A DNA stretch of 64,000 nucleotides from Acidobacteriota bacterium (GTDB taxonomy: Bacteria > Acidobacteriota > Blastocatellia > UBA7656): the NCBI GenBank assembly GCA_040754075.1, contig JBFMDH010000002.1, positions 248,001-312,000 on the forward strand, in the 5' to 3' direction. Shown here one piece after another: positions 27,271 to 35,370 of this stretch. Both the position numbers and the translations under genes were made by a program. Below the pieces are notes generated by a model that saw nothing but the letters and a program-made list of their open reading frames with translations, made no database searches and was not told where the DNA came from. Positions within the stretch are counted from its first letter, which is position 1; the number at the start of each line of letters is the position of its first letter.

Positions 27271-27315
27271 AGATTATTTTAATTAGTTGGTTTTGTCAAC
27301 TAACTAATTTATAAT
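27271..27315. promoter_or_regulatory. xylO-like operator in the divergent xylA/ROK promoter
   Basis: Inverted repeat AATTAGTTGGTT (27281-27292) / AACTAACTAATT (27298-27309) with one mismatch. Read on the minus strand it matches the receptor operator at 31 of 32 positions and carries the xylA promoter TTGACA (27299-27294), 17 bp, TAATCT (27276-27271). On the plus strand TTGGTT (27287-27292), 17 bp, TATAAT (27310-27315) could drive the ROK gene. One bound repressor would therefore block xylA and its own gene. Confidence 0.75.
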
Positions 27316-27497
27316 CCCTGAGAATTTGGCGAACGATGAAAACAAGCTTCATAATACAACAAGTTTATGGTAGACGTTCAGGCTACAAAAAACTTAATGC
27401 CCTCAACAACCGTAACTAAAAACTGTAAATCAGTAAACCGGTCTTAGACTCATTGAGCCGTACGGGAAATCAAAGCGCGGGCAAGGGAACAAACGAC

Positions 27498-28781
27498 ATG
27501 AAATCTTACCTAAAAGCTGCGAGAGAAATCACTCGCGGGGTGTTCGCTGATAATTTTCAAACTGGTAATCAAGGGTTGCTACGACAAAAAAATCTTTCAG
27601 GGATTATGCATCATCTGCATGACAAAGCGCCGATTTCGCGCGCCGACCTTGCCAAAATGACCGGACTGAATAAAACCACGGTGTCGAGTTTGATAACCGA
27701 ATTGATGGATAACCATTTCGTTCAGGAAATCGGCATCAGTTCTCCCAAAGGCATCGGGCGACGCTCGGTGATGCTCGACATCAATCCGGCTCGCGGTGCG
27801 ATTGTGAGCGCCGAACTTGGCGGCGATTTTCTCTCGGCAGTCACGACAGATTTTGCTACCGAAATCATCTGGAAAAAACGCGAAAGCATCAGCCCGACGC
27901 TCAGCCAAACCGCCATTCTTGAACGCCTGCTCAAACTCTTAAAAGAAGCCATCGCCATTGGCAATAAAAAAGGTTACCCGCTGCTTGGTCTGGCGCTCGG
28001 GGTTCCCGGATTGGTTGATGGGCAAAGCGGCAATTTACTCTTTGCGCCCAATCTCGGCTGGAAGGATGTGCCGCTCAGGGATTGGCTGCGCAAATCATTC
28101 GACACCCGGATTATTGTGGAAAATGAAGCGACGCTGGCGGCGCTCGGTGAACAATATTTCGGCGCGGCAGAAGGCTACAGCGAAGTGCTGTACGTCAGCG
28201 CCGGCGTGGGACTTGGCGGCGGCATGGTTATCGAAGGTCATTTGTATAACGGCGCATCGGGGTTTGCAGGCGAATTCGGTCATATGACCATGAACCCGGA
28301 AGGCGAATCCTGTATGTGTGGCAATCGCGGTTGCTGGGAAACTCAGGTGTCGCAATTTGCGCTCTTTCGTTATATCAAAGAAGCGATTAAAGCCGGTTCG
28401 ACGAGTTCGCTGCCGGCGCAAACCAAAGGCAAACTCGACCATTTAACTGTCGAGATGGTGGTTGACGCAGCGCGCAGAGGCGACCGGGCGGCGCTTGTGG
28501 CGCTCGATAAAGTCGGCAAATATCTCGGCACCGGCATCGCTTCGCTAATCAATGTGCTCAATCCCAGCCTGGTGGTTTTTGGCGGCATTCTCAGTCTCGC
28601 GGGTGAATTTTTGCTGCCGCGCATCAATGAGGAATTGCACAAACGCGCTTTACATTGGACGGAAGAGAAAGTCAAACTGGTGGTCGCCAAATACGGTTTC
28701 GATGCCACCGTGATGGGCGGCGTGGCGCGCGTCTATCGCGCCGTGTTAGCCAATCCCCCAATATTGGAAAGAGCTTTGTAA
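27498..28781 (+). CDS. xylR: ROK-family transcriptional repressor (XylR/NagC type)
   Basis: A 427-residue regulator. The ATG at 27498 is chosen because AAGGGAAC precedes it; a TTG 15 codons earlier is less likely. A helix-turn-helix lies at about residues 40-75 (ISRADLAKMTGLNKTTVSSLITELMDNHFVQEIG), followed by a sugar-kinase-like ROK domain: LALGVPGLVDGQSG, VENEATLAALGE, GVGLGGGMVIEGHLYNGASGFAGEFGH, and the zinc motif CMCGNRGCWET. ROK repressors release DNA on binding a sugar. The adjacent xylA gene and the shared operators suggest xylose as ligand. The name xylR is by context and operator similarity. Confidence 0.88.
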   Translation: MKSYLKAAREITRGVFADNFQTGNQGLLRQKNLSGIMHHLHDKAPISRADLAKMTGLNKTTVSSLITELMDNHFVQEIGISSPKGIGRRSVMLDINPARGAIVSAELGGDFLSAVTTDFATEIIWKKRESISPTLSQTAILERLLKLLKEAIAIGNKKGYPLLGLALGVPGLVDGQSGNLLFAPNLGWKDVPLRDWLRKSFDTRIIVENEATLAALGEQYFGAAEGYSEVLYVSAGVGLGGGMVIEGHLYNGASGFAGEFGHMTMNPEGESCMCGNRGCWETQVSQFALFRYIKEAIKAGSTSSLPAQTKGKLDHLTVEMVVDAARRGDRAALVALDKVGKYLGTGIASLINVLNPSLVVFGGILSLAGEFLLPRINEELHKRALHWTEEKVKLVVAKYGFDATVMGGVARVYRAVLANPPILERAL

Positions 28782-28800
28782 GCGAAAGCGAATCACTCTC

Positions 28801-29874
28801 ATGGGTAAAAGTTTTTTGGGAATTCTCGGCGGTTTATTATTGATTTGTGCATTGGCGAGTTCCAGCACCGCGCAAAACTGGACGCTCACCTGGGCGGATG
28901 AATTTGACGGCGAAACGGGCACCGCGCCCAATTCGGCGAAGTGGGGCTATGACATAGGCGGCAACGGGTGGGGCAACAATGAATTGCAGTATTACACCAA
29001 CCGTCTGGCAAATGCCTATCTTGATGGGCAAGGCAATCTGGTTATCAAAACCCTCAAAGAACGCTACACCGGCGCGGACGGCGTGACGCGCGAATACACC
29101 TCGGCGCGATTGCTGACGAAAGGCAAATTCGAGCAACGCTACGGCAAATTTGAAGCGCGCATTAAAGTGCCTTATGGACAAGGCATCTGGCCGGCATTCT
29201 GGATGCTTGGCAATGACCTTGATGCGAACGGTTGGCCGCGTTGCGGTGAAATTGACATTATGGAAAACATCGGCAAGGAGCCATCCATCAATCACGGCTC
29301 TTTGCACGGCCCGGGTTATTCGGGCGCCAATCCCCTGACAGGCATTTACACCCTTGCAGGCGGGCAAAAATTTTCCGATGACTTTCACACTTTCGCGGTC
29401 GAATGGTTTCCCACGACGATTCGTTTTTACGTAGATGGCAATCTCTATCATACGAAAACCGCCAATGATGTTGCGGCAGGCAATCGCTGGGTATTTGACC
29501 ATCCGTTCTTCATGATTTTGAACATCGCCATCGGCGGCAATTTTCCCGGCAACCCCGACGACACCACGGTTTTTCCGCAATCAATGACGGTCGATTATGT
29601 GCGCGTTTATGCGGACAGCGACAGCACGCGCCCGAAAATCATCAATGTGACGGTTAAAAAAAAAGACCTGCGCGTAAGCGGTGAAAATTTCGACAGCGGC
29701 GCAAAGATTTTCATGAATGATGAACAACAGAAGACCTTGTATGACGAACAAAACGCCAACCTGTTAATCGGCAAGAAACTGGCAAAGAAAATCTCTCCGG
29801 GGCAAACCGTGATATTGCAAGTGCGGAACGCGGACGGTACACTTTCAGAAGCCTTTAACTACACGCGCCCTTGA
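28801..29874 (+). CDS. Glycoside hydrolase family 16 endo-beta-glucanase (laminarinase-like)
   Basis: A 357-residue secreted enzyme with a signal peptide ending near SSTAQ. The GH16 domain covers about residues 25-270: WTLTWADEFDGETG at the start, then the catalytic GEIDIMENIG (nucleophile and acid/base Glu separated by D-I-M), and FHTFAVEWFPTTIRFYVDG. This pattern is typical of endo-1,3(4)-beta-glucanases. A C-terminal about 80-residue IPT/TIG-like domain (PKIINVTVKKKDLRVSGENFDSG) is probably a binding or spacer module. Begins 19 bases after the ROK stop, so the two are likely cotranscribed. Confidence 0.9.
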   Translation: MGKSFLGILGGLLLICALASSSTAQNWTLTWADEFDGETGTAPNSAKWGYDIGGNGWGNNELQYYTNRLANAYLDGQGNLVIKTLKERYTGADGVTREYTSARLLTKGKFEQRYGKFEARIKVPYGQGIWPAFWMLGNDLDANGWPRCGEIDIMENIGKEPSINHGSLHGPGYSGANPLTGIYTLAGGQKFSDDFHTFAVEWFPTTIRFYVDGNLYHTKTANDVAAGNRWVFDHPFFMILNIAIGGNFPGNPDDTTVFPQSMTVDYVRVYADSDSTRPKIINVTVKKKDLRVSGENFDSGAKIFMNDEQQKTLYDEQNANLLIGKKLAKKISPGQTVILQVRNADGTLSEAFNYTRP

Positions 29875-29887
29875 AAAAGGAGTCGAT

Positions 29888-30907
29888 ATGAAAGCCCAAC
29901 TCAGCTTTCACGTTTTCATTTTCGCTATTTGCATAATCGCTATGGCGACACCTGTTCAGGCGCAGCGAATCCCCGGTCAAAACGGCGTGCCTTATTCTGA
30001 TACCGGGTCAGCAACGATTTCGGGTCGCCTGGTGCTGGCGACCGGCGTAACCATGAGCGCCAGCGTCAAAATCATTCTCAGTAAACCTGAAGCCCCGCTG
30101 GTGACGCTTTACACCAATAAAACCGGCGAATTTAATTTCACTAATCTGCTCGAAGGCAATTATGTAGTGCAGGCCATCGGTGATGAAAAAATTTATGAAC
30201 CGGTCACTCGACGAATCCATTTAAACCCTGGCGAACAGGCTTTTGTCATTATCACGTTGGCGGAAAAAAATGCGCCTACCGTAAAAGAGAAACGCGGGGA
30301 AGTCGTATCGGCAAAAGTTGCTGACAGCGCGATTCCACTGGCTGCCAGAAAAGCTTATGATCTGGGAATCAAGAGCGTAAAGAAAAATGCCGCGCCGGAG
30401 GCGATTGCCTATTTCAAAGAAGCGATTGCGCTTTATGAGAATTATCTGGCGGCGCGTAATGACCTCGGTGTGCAATACCTCAAGCTCAAACGTTTCGACG
30501 AAGCCGCCGAACAGTTCGATGCCATACTGGAACAAGACCCGAAATTCTTTAGCGCCCGTTTAAATTTAGGCATTGTGCGGGTCGAACAGAAACGCTATGC
30601 GGAAGCGATTGACCATCTGAGTCAGGCGATTGCTGCCAATAGCGCGAATGCAGCGGCGCATCTTTTTTTAGGCATTGCCGCGCTCGATATAGATGATTTG
30701 CCGGTGGCGGAAAAAGAGTTGGTGCGGGCATTGCTTTTAGGCGGCAATGAGTTTGCCATTGCCCATTATTATTTCGCGCATATCTATTTAAAAACCGGCA
30801 GACGCGAAGAAGCGGCGCGGGAGTTGAAATTGTATCTTGCCGTCACGCCTGTGGGTGAAACCGCGACGCATGCGAAAGAGATGCTCGATAAATTGAATGC
30901 CAACTGA
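29888..30907 (+). CDS. Secreted TPR protein with carboxypeptidase-regulatory-like domain
   Basis: A 339-residue protein with a signal peptide to about residue 26 (PVQAQ). A CarboxypepD_reg-like beta sandwich at about 40-115 (SGRLVLATGVTMSASVKIILSKPEAP, GEFNFTNLLEGNYVVQAIG). TPR repeats from about 150 to 335 (AIAYFKEAIALYENYLAARNDLGVQYLKLKRFDEAAEQFDAILEQDPKFFSARLNLG). AAAAAGGAG precedes the ATG, 13 bases after the GH16 stop. Likely the last gene of the ROK-GH16 transcript. Probably a periplasmic protein-interaction module of the glycan locus; no enzyme motif seen. Confidence 0.78.
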   Translation: MKAQLSFHVFIFAICIIAMATPVQAQRIPGQNGVPYSDTGSATISGRLVLATGVTMSASVKIILSKPEAPLVTLYTNKTGEFNFTNLLEGNYVVQAIGDEKIYEPVTRRIHLNPGEQAFVIITLAEKNAPTVKEKRGEVVSAKVADSAIPLAARKAYDLGIKSVKKNAAPEAIAYFKEAIALYENYLAARNDLGVQYLKLKRFDEAAEQFDAILEQDPKFFSARLNLGIVRVEQKRYAEAIDHLSQAIAANSANAAAHLFLGIAALDIDDLPVAEKELVRALLLGGNEFAIAHYYFAHIYLKTGRREEAARELKLYLAVTPVGETATHAKEMLDKLNAN

Positions 30908-31264
30908 ACTCCGTCCGTTTTTTATTCCTGAACTCATCAAGATAAATAGGGGATTCGGTTCTCTTTCAGCAAGTCAGTGGCTCACGACCGGAAGATGAAA
31001 TTTTATCCCCGGATTGAGCAAAAAAAAACGGGTCGGGCAAATGCGCTTCGCCAGCTTTTCGGCTCCGTCGGTCTCATCCAAATGGACAATTTTTTCGGGC
31101 AAGCGCGCTTGCAACCAACGAAACCGTTAGCATTCGGTCAACGAGTAACGATTTTTTCAAGCTTGTTTTTACTCTTCGTTGACACGCTTCTAAGCGTTGC
31201 CTATTCTTGAATATCTGAAAAATATTCAGGATTCAATGAACACCTCAGTGAAAGGAAAATCTAA
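30908..31264. other. Intergenic region before citrate synthase
   Basis: 357 bases without a credible gene; a 77-codon open frame at 30977-31210 overlaps the promoter and lacks family features. It holds the 14-bp palindrome GCAAGCGCGCTTGC at 31099-31112, the promoter described at 31179, and a TGAATA/TATTCA hairpin just after it. No clear terminator for the preceding TPR gene was seen. Confidence 0.5.
31179..31207 (+). promoter_or_regulatory. Promoter of the citrate synthase gene
   Basis: TTGACA (31179-31184), 17-bp spacer, TATTCT (31202-31207). Predicted start near 31214, about 50 nt before the ATG. Confidence 0.65.
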
Positions 31265-32401
31265 ATGTCGAGTGAAGCCAATGCCGCGAAGGCTGGTCTC
31301 GAAGGCATTGTCGCCGCTTCATCAGTTATCAGCACGGTTGATGGATTAATCGGAAAACTGATTTACAGCGGTTACAACATTCACGACCTCGCACAACGCT
31401 CAACCTTTGAAGAAGTCATCTATCTGCTCTGGAACACCAAACTCCCTACCGCACCCGAACTCGAAGAACTCACATCACAACTCAAAAAAGAAGCGGCGCT
31501 TCCCCGTGAGATTGTTGATTTGATTCGTTCACTTCCCGCAGGCATCAACCCGATGGATATGTTGCGCACGGTGGTCTCTGCCTTGGCGCTTTACGATTCT
31601 GACGGGCAGGATATGTCGCGCGAAGCCAATCTGCGCAAAGCCATTCGCCTGACCGCGAAATTTCCGACCATCGTCACCACCTTTCAACGTTTGCGTAACG
31701 GCTTGGAACCGGTTGCGCCACGCGAAGATTTATCGGTGGCGGGCAATTTCCTCTACACCTTGAACGGCACTCAGCCTGATGACGTGGCAACGCGCACCAT
31801 GGATGTCGCGTTCATCCTGCACGCCGACCACGAATTGAATGCCTCGACCTTTGCAGCGCGCGTCACGGCGGCGACGCTTTCGGATATGTATTCGGCAGTG
31901 GTTTCGGCAATCGGCACCCTCAAAGGTCCTTTGCATGGCGGCGCAAACGAAGGGGTGATTAAAAACCTTCTGGAAATCGGCACGGTCGATAACGTCGAAG
32001 CCTGGACATTGAATGCTTTCGCCCAAAAGAAAAAAATCATGGGCTTCGGGCATCGCGTCTATAAAACCACAGACCCGCGCGCCACACATTTGAAGAAGAT
32101 GTCGGGCGAACTCGCGCAACAGACCGGCGAATCGCGTTGGTATGAAATGTCGCGCAAGATGGAAGAAGTGGTGATGCGCGAAAAAGGGCTTTATGCCAAT
32201 GTCGATTTTTATTCGGCGTCGACCTATTATTCGCTTGGCATTCCGACCGATTTGTTCACCCCGATTTTTGCTTGCAGTCGGATTTCGGGCTGGACGGCGC
32301 ACATCCTTGAACAATACGCGAGTAATCGTTTGATTCGTCCGCGCGCCGAATACGTCGGGGCAATGGATTTGACCTATACGCCGATTGACGAGCGCGGTTA
32401 A
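31265..32401 (+). CDS. Citrate synthase
   Basis: A 378-residue type I citrate synthase of the short bacterial form, condensing acetyl-CoA with oxaloacetate. Landmarks: N-terminal AKAGLEGIVAASSVISTVDG with IYSGYNIHDLA, LHADHELNASTFAARV (first catalytic His region), GPLHGGANEGV, the signature GFGHRVYKTTDPRA (second His and Arg) and NVDFYSASTYYSLGIP (catalytic Asp). The family includes 2-methylcitrate synthases, and no prpB/prpD neighbour is present to decide. AAAGGA precedes the ATG. It stands alone between its own promoter and terminator. Confidence 0.94.
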   Translation: MSSEANAAKAGLEGIVAASSVISTVDGLIGKLIYSGYNIHDLAQRSTFEEVIYLLWNTKLPTAPELEELTSQLKKEAALPREIVDLIRSLPAGINPMDMLRTVVSALALYDSDGQDMSREANLRKAIRLTAKFPTIVTTFQRLRNGLEPVAPREDLSVAGNFLYTLNGTQPDDVATRTMDVAFILHADHELNASTFAARVTAATLSDMYSAVVSAIGTLKGPLHGGANEGVIKNLLEIGTVDNVEAWTLNAFAQKKKIMGFGHRVYKTTDPRATHLKKMSGELAQQTGESRWYEMSRKMEEVVMREKGLYANVDFYSASTYYSLGIPTDLFTPIFACSRISGWTAHILEQYASNRLIRPRAEYVGAMDLTYTPIDERG

Positions 32402-32428
32402 TCGAATTAAAACGCTTTTGGAAGATTC

Positions 32429-32470
32429 AACAGTCACGTCGTAAAACCGGCGTGGCTGTTTTTATTTTTA
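32429..32470 (+). terminator. Terminator of the citrate synthase gene
   Basis: AACAGTCACG (32429-32438) pairs with CGTGGCTGTT (32451-32460) with one G-U pair, followed by TTTATTTTTA. Confidence 0.85.
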
Positions 32471-32631
32471 CGGGTTGGAATAAAATCGCCCGTCGCAGGC
32501 ATTTAATCAACGGGGATTCCCTTCGGCAAAATTCAATGCAGGAAGCCAAAGCCAACACCACTGAATTTTGTCGCTTAAAAGGTTGAAGCCCACACCCCAA
32601 CAATATCTGAAATTCATTTTGGAGAAAGGTC

Positions 32632-33150
32632 ATGTTGAAAATAATCAAAACAGGCACGCTCACGCTGTTGCTGGCGCTCATTGCATTCGCAGAAACGCCA
32701 AAGGTAGGTGATCGCGCGCCTGAATTTAATTTACCTGCGCACACCGGCAAACCGGTGGCGCTTAAAGATTACGCGGGAAAATCCAATCTCGTGCTGGTTT
32801 TTTATAGAGGTTACTGGTGACCTTATTGTCGAAAACAACTAGCCAGTTTGGCTACCAATTATGAGAAATTCAAAAGCGCAGGCGCAGACGTGCTTGCCAT
32901 CAGCGTTGACTCACCCGATAAAAGCCAGAAGATGGCAGAACAGCTTAAAATCCCTTACCCGATTCTTTCAGACGAAGGGCACAAAATCATCGACACTTAT
33001 TCGATTCTCGACCCCGGCGGAAAAATTTCCACCGCCGCCGTATTCATATTAGACAAGCGTGGCATCGTGCGCTGGTCATATGTGGCGAGTGATTACAAAG
33101 TGCGACCGCTAGATGACACCTTGCTTGAGGAATTGAAAAAAATTAAATAG
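32632..33150 (+). CDS. Peroxiredoxin-like selenoprotein (UGA at the catalytic cysteine)
   Basis: A 172-residue AhpC/TSA (peroxiredoxin/thioredoxin-fold) protein if the in-frame TGA at 32818-32820 is read through. The frame is intact on both sides: signal peptide to about residue 20, VGDRAPEFNLPAHTGKPVALKDYAGK, then LVFYRGYW, UGA, PYCRKQLASL, and a normal C-terminal half (AISVDSPDKSQKMAEQLKIPYPILSD). In cysteine homologues this motif is RGYWCPYC, so UGA sits at position 63, exactly at the peroxidatic cysteine, with resolving-type Cys66. A hairpin, TAGCCA/TGGCTA at 32840-32854, has loop GTT with its G 26 nt after the UGA, as in bacterial SECIS elements. Probably a periplasmic peroxide- or thiol-handling selenoenzyme. 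A nonsense mutation is the alternative. Confidence 0.8.
32818..32854 (+). promoter_or_regulatory. Candidate bacterial SECIS element
   Basis: Selenocysteine UGA at 32818-32820, followed by stem TAGCCA (32840-32845), loop GTT, TGGCTA (32849-32854). The first loop base is G, 26 nt from the UGA. Known bacterial SECIS elements have a small apical loop with G in the first two positions, 16-37 nt after the UGA. Confidence 0.65.
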
Positions 33151-33177
33151 CCGGTGTCGAAACACCAAAGCCGTATT

Positions 33178-34266
33178 TCACAAAGCCTTTTCAAGCAGCG
33201 CGCTTAACGGTTCAAAGCGTTGTAAGGTATGCATTGAATCAAGTGCGGCACGGGCGGCGGGCGCAATGTATGAAACATAGATTTCATTTTTCATCACCGC
33301 CGCCTGATAGGCATAAGTGCCGATGGCTTTGACCATGCGTTGCACGGTCATCAGGTGCAACTCTTCGCGAAACGCCTCAAGGCTTGCGAGCGGCTGGCTC
33401 GAGCTTGATTTCAAATCAATAAAATAGTCGAGCATGTCGTTCTTTATCGCTTCATCAATTGCCGCGTAAGGGTCGCTCAGAAATGATGCGACATCGTAAC
33501 TCGCAGGACCCATGCGCGCATCCTGATGGTCAATGATAAACATCTCGCCGTCCTTCATCATCAGGTTGCGCGTATGATAATCGCGATGAGTGAGCACCCG
33601 TGGACGCGCCGCAAGGTCTGCGCAGAGGGTTTTAAAATCCTGTTGAATCGCCATTGATGTTGCGGCATCGAGTTTCAGGTTCAAATACTTGTTGACGAAA
33701 TTAACAAAGAAAAATCCCAATTCCCATTTCAACTTCGCTTCATCGAAGGCAAGCTCAGAGCAAATGACACCCGATTGTTTGGTGAGTTCCGTGGCTTCCT
33801 GAATTTTGACGATGAGTTGCATGGCGCGCTGGTAGGCTTCACGCACTCCACTGATTGAACGATTCTGCATCCAATCCTGCAACCGGGCATCGCCGACATC
33901 TTCAATAAAAATCACGCGATTTTCGCCCGATACGCCGATGATTTTCGGCACCGGCAATTGGGCTTCGAGGAAAAGCGCCGTGGCTTCGAGGTAAGCGATG
34001 GGGTCGCTGGCAAACGCCAGTCGCGCCGAAGGGTTATCCATCTCCAGCAGGGTGAGCCGTTCTGCGCCGCTCAATCGTTCATCGAATGGCGAACCGTAAA
34101 GCGCGATAATGAGGCTTTGTTCGTTTGCGCGGGCGCGGAAATAGGCGCGGGTCGAAGCGTCGCCCGTGACGCGCTCGACGCTTACACGCTCAGGCGTTGC
34201 TTGTAGCGACCGGGCAATTAACCCGATGACTGTTTCAGAAAGGGGGATTGAGGGTTCTGCTGTCAT
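33178..34266 (-). CDS. AmgK-like sugar kinase (aminoglycoside phosphotransferase fold)
   Basis: A 362-residue kinase of the APH/choline-kinase fold. Key motifs: VFIEDVGDARLQDW (hinge), VLTHRDYHTRNLMM (catalytic loop with Asp and Asn) and MFIIDHQDARMGPASYDVAS (Mg-binding DxD-like segment). This architecture next to a nucleotidyltransferase matches AmgK, which phosphorylates anomeric MurNAc/GlcNAc during cell-wall recycling. Length is close to Pseudomonas AmgK. It starts 20 bases after the nucleotidyltransferase stop codon, so they form an operon. Other sugars are possible. It converges on the selenoprotein gene. Confidence 0.82.
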   Translation of the reverse strand: MTAEPSIPLSETVIGLIARSLQATPERVSVERVTGDASTRAYFRARANEQSLIIALYGSPFDERLSGAERLTLLEMDNPSARLAFASDPIAYLEATALFLEAQLPVPKIIGVSGENRVIFIEDVGDARLQDWMQNRSISGVREAYQRAMQLIVKIQEATELTKQSGVICSELAFDEAKLKWELGFFFVNFVNKYLNLKLDAATSMAIQQDFKTLCADLAARPRVLTHRDYHTRNLMMKDGEMFIIDHQDARMGPASYDVASFLSDPYAAIDEAIKNDMLDYFIDLKSSSSQPLASLEAFREELHLMTVQRMVKAIGTYAYQAAVMKNEIYVSYIAPAARAALDSMHTLQRFEPLSALLEKAL

Positions 34267-34286
34267 AATGAAAATTCAACTTACGC

Positions 34287-35306
34287 TTATTTCAGATGAA
34301 CAATGATATTTTCGCCCGCCTCTTCGATGTTGGCAATTTCAAGGCGCTGGCGTTCTTCAACACCGCGATTGATGATTTCGCGACGCACCACCACGGCGCG
34401 TTCGATGTGCGCGCCAGCAGGAATTCGCACACCTTCGGCTAACACCGCCTGCTGCACACGCGCACCGGCTTCGACTGTAACGTTATCCCATAAAATCGAA
34501 TCGCTGACTCTGGCGCTGTCGGCAATTTGGCAATTCGCGCCCTGCACCATGTGTTTTCCATCTTTATGCAGCAGCGCGAGGCTCAGTTCCAGATAGCGCG
34601 TCAGGGTGCTGAATTCATACCAGTGACCTGTGGCGATGTGACCGATGACGGCTTCGGCGGCGCGCATTGCCGCCGGATAAACATCCATCACCGTATCGGA
34701 AAAGCCGTGGCGCGGAATGTAATTGAAAATTCGCGGCGAAAGAATGTGAATACTGACGAACATCAACGGCGCGGGTTCAACCGGTGAAGTCGCACCGCTT
34801 TGCGAATCGGCGGCGGTGGCAACCGCTTGCGGAAATCCCGCAAACCGCGAAATATAATTGCGCTCATCAACTTCGATGATGCTGAAGCGTTCGCGCGCCA
34901 CATTTTCTTTCAATACCAGTGTGGCAATCGCTTGGCGTTCGCGATGGGCGCGGATTGCCGATTGCAAATCAACGTCGGTGACAATTTTTCCGTTGATGAC
35001 GACGAAATCATCGTCCAGGAATTTTTCGCGAACTTTATCAATGCCGCCTGCGGTGCCGAGTATCTCGGCTTCTTCGGAGTAATCAAGGTTGACGCCAAAC
35101 CGGGAACCATCACCGAGAGCCTTTTTAATCGACTCACCCTGATAATGTAAATTGACGGTGATGTCGGTGATGCCTGCGTGTTTGAGCAGTTCGACCGAAT
35201 GGGCGATTAACGGGCGACCGAGAAAGGGAATAGCAGGCTTGGCGCGGTCTTGTGTCAAGGGCCACAAGCGATTGCCAAATCCTGCTGCGAGTATCATTGC
35301 TTTCAT
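34287..35306 (-). CDS. MurU-like sugar-1-phosphate nucleotidyltransferase with extra C-terminal domain
   Basis: A 339-residue NDP-sugar pyrophosphorylase. The N-terminal signature AMILAAGFGNRLWPLTQDRAKPAIPFLGRP carries the nucleotide-binding loop and catalytic Lys. EILGTAGGIDK and VVINGKIVTDVDL (metal Asp) follow. The C-terminal about 90 residues (GANCQIADSARVSDSILWDNVTVEAGARVQQAVLAEGVRIPAGAHI) form hexapeptide left-handed beta-helix turns, absent from the shorter Pseudomonas MurU. Paired with the AmgK-like kinase it would make UDP-activated sugar in peptidoglycan recycling. A GDP- or dTDP-sugar product is the alternative. Confidence 0.82.
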   Translation of the reverse strand: MKAMILAAGFGNRLWPLTQDRAKPAIPFLGRPLIAHSVELLKHAGITDITVNLHYQGESIKKALGDGSRFGVNLDYSEEAEILGTAGGIDKVREKFLDDDFVVINGKIVTDVDLQSAIRAHRERQAIATLVLKENVARERFSIIEVDERNYISRFAGFPQAVATAADSQSGATSPVEPAPLMFVSIHILSPRIFNYIPRHGFSDTVMDVYPAAMRAAEAVIGHIATGHWYEFSTLTRYLELSLALLHKDGKHMVQGANCQIADSARVSDSILWDNVTVEAGARVQQAVLAEGVRIPAGAHIERAVVVRREIINRGVEERQRLEIANIEEAGENIIVHLK

Positions 35307-35313
35307 AATTCGA

Positions 35314-35369
35314 GGATTCAGGATTCAGGATTCAGGATTTCAAAAAGTATCTCTCTGAATCCTGAATCC
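35314..35369. repeat. GGATTCA heptamer array with inverted counterpart
   Basis: Three exact GGATTCA units (35314-35334) plus a partial fourth, then 16 bases later two TGAATCC units (35356-35369), the reverse complement. The two halves can form a hairpin directly upstream of the MurU-like gene and downstream of the CYTH gene. Confidence 0.7.
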
Positions 35370-35370
35370 T

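Noticed and set aside
31099-31112. 14-bp palindrome GCAAGCGCGCTTGC as an operator
   Set aside because: Far upstream of the promoter, no second copy seen, and self-complementary GC-rich runs of this size arise by chance.
30977-31210. 77-residue open frame before citrate synthase
   Set aside because: Overlaps the citrate synthase promoter, shows no family features and lacks a ribosome site.
32632-33150. Peroxiredoxin gene as a simple nonsense pseudogene
   Set aside because: The stop is UGA, falls exactly on the catalytic cysteine, both halves are otherwise intact, and a SECIS-like hairpin follows. Kept as the less likely alternative.
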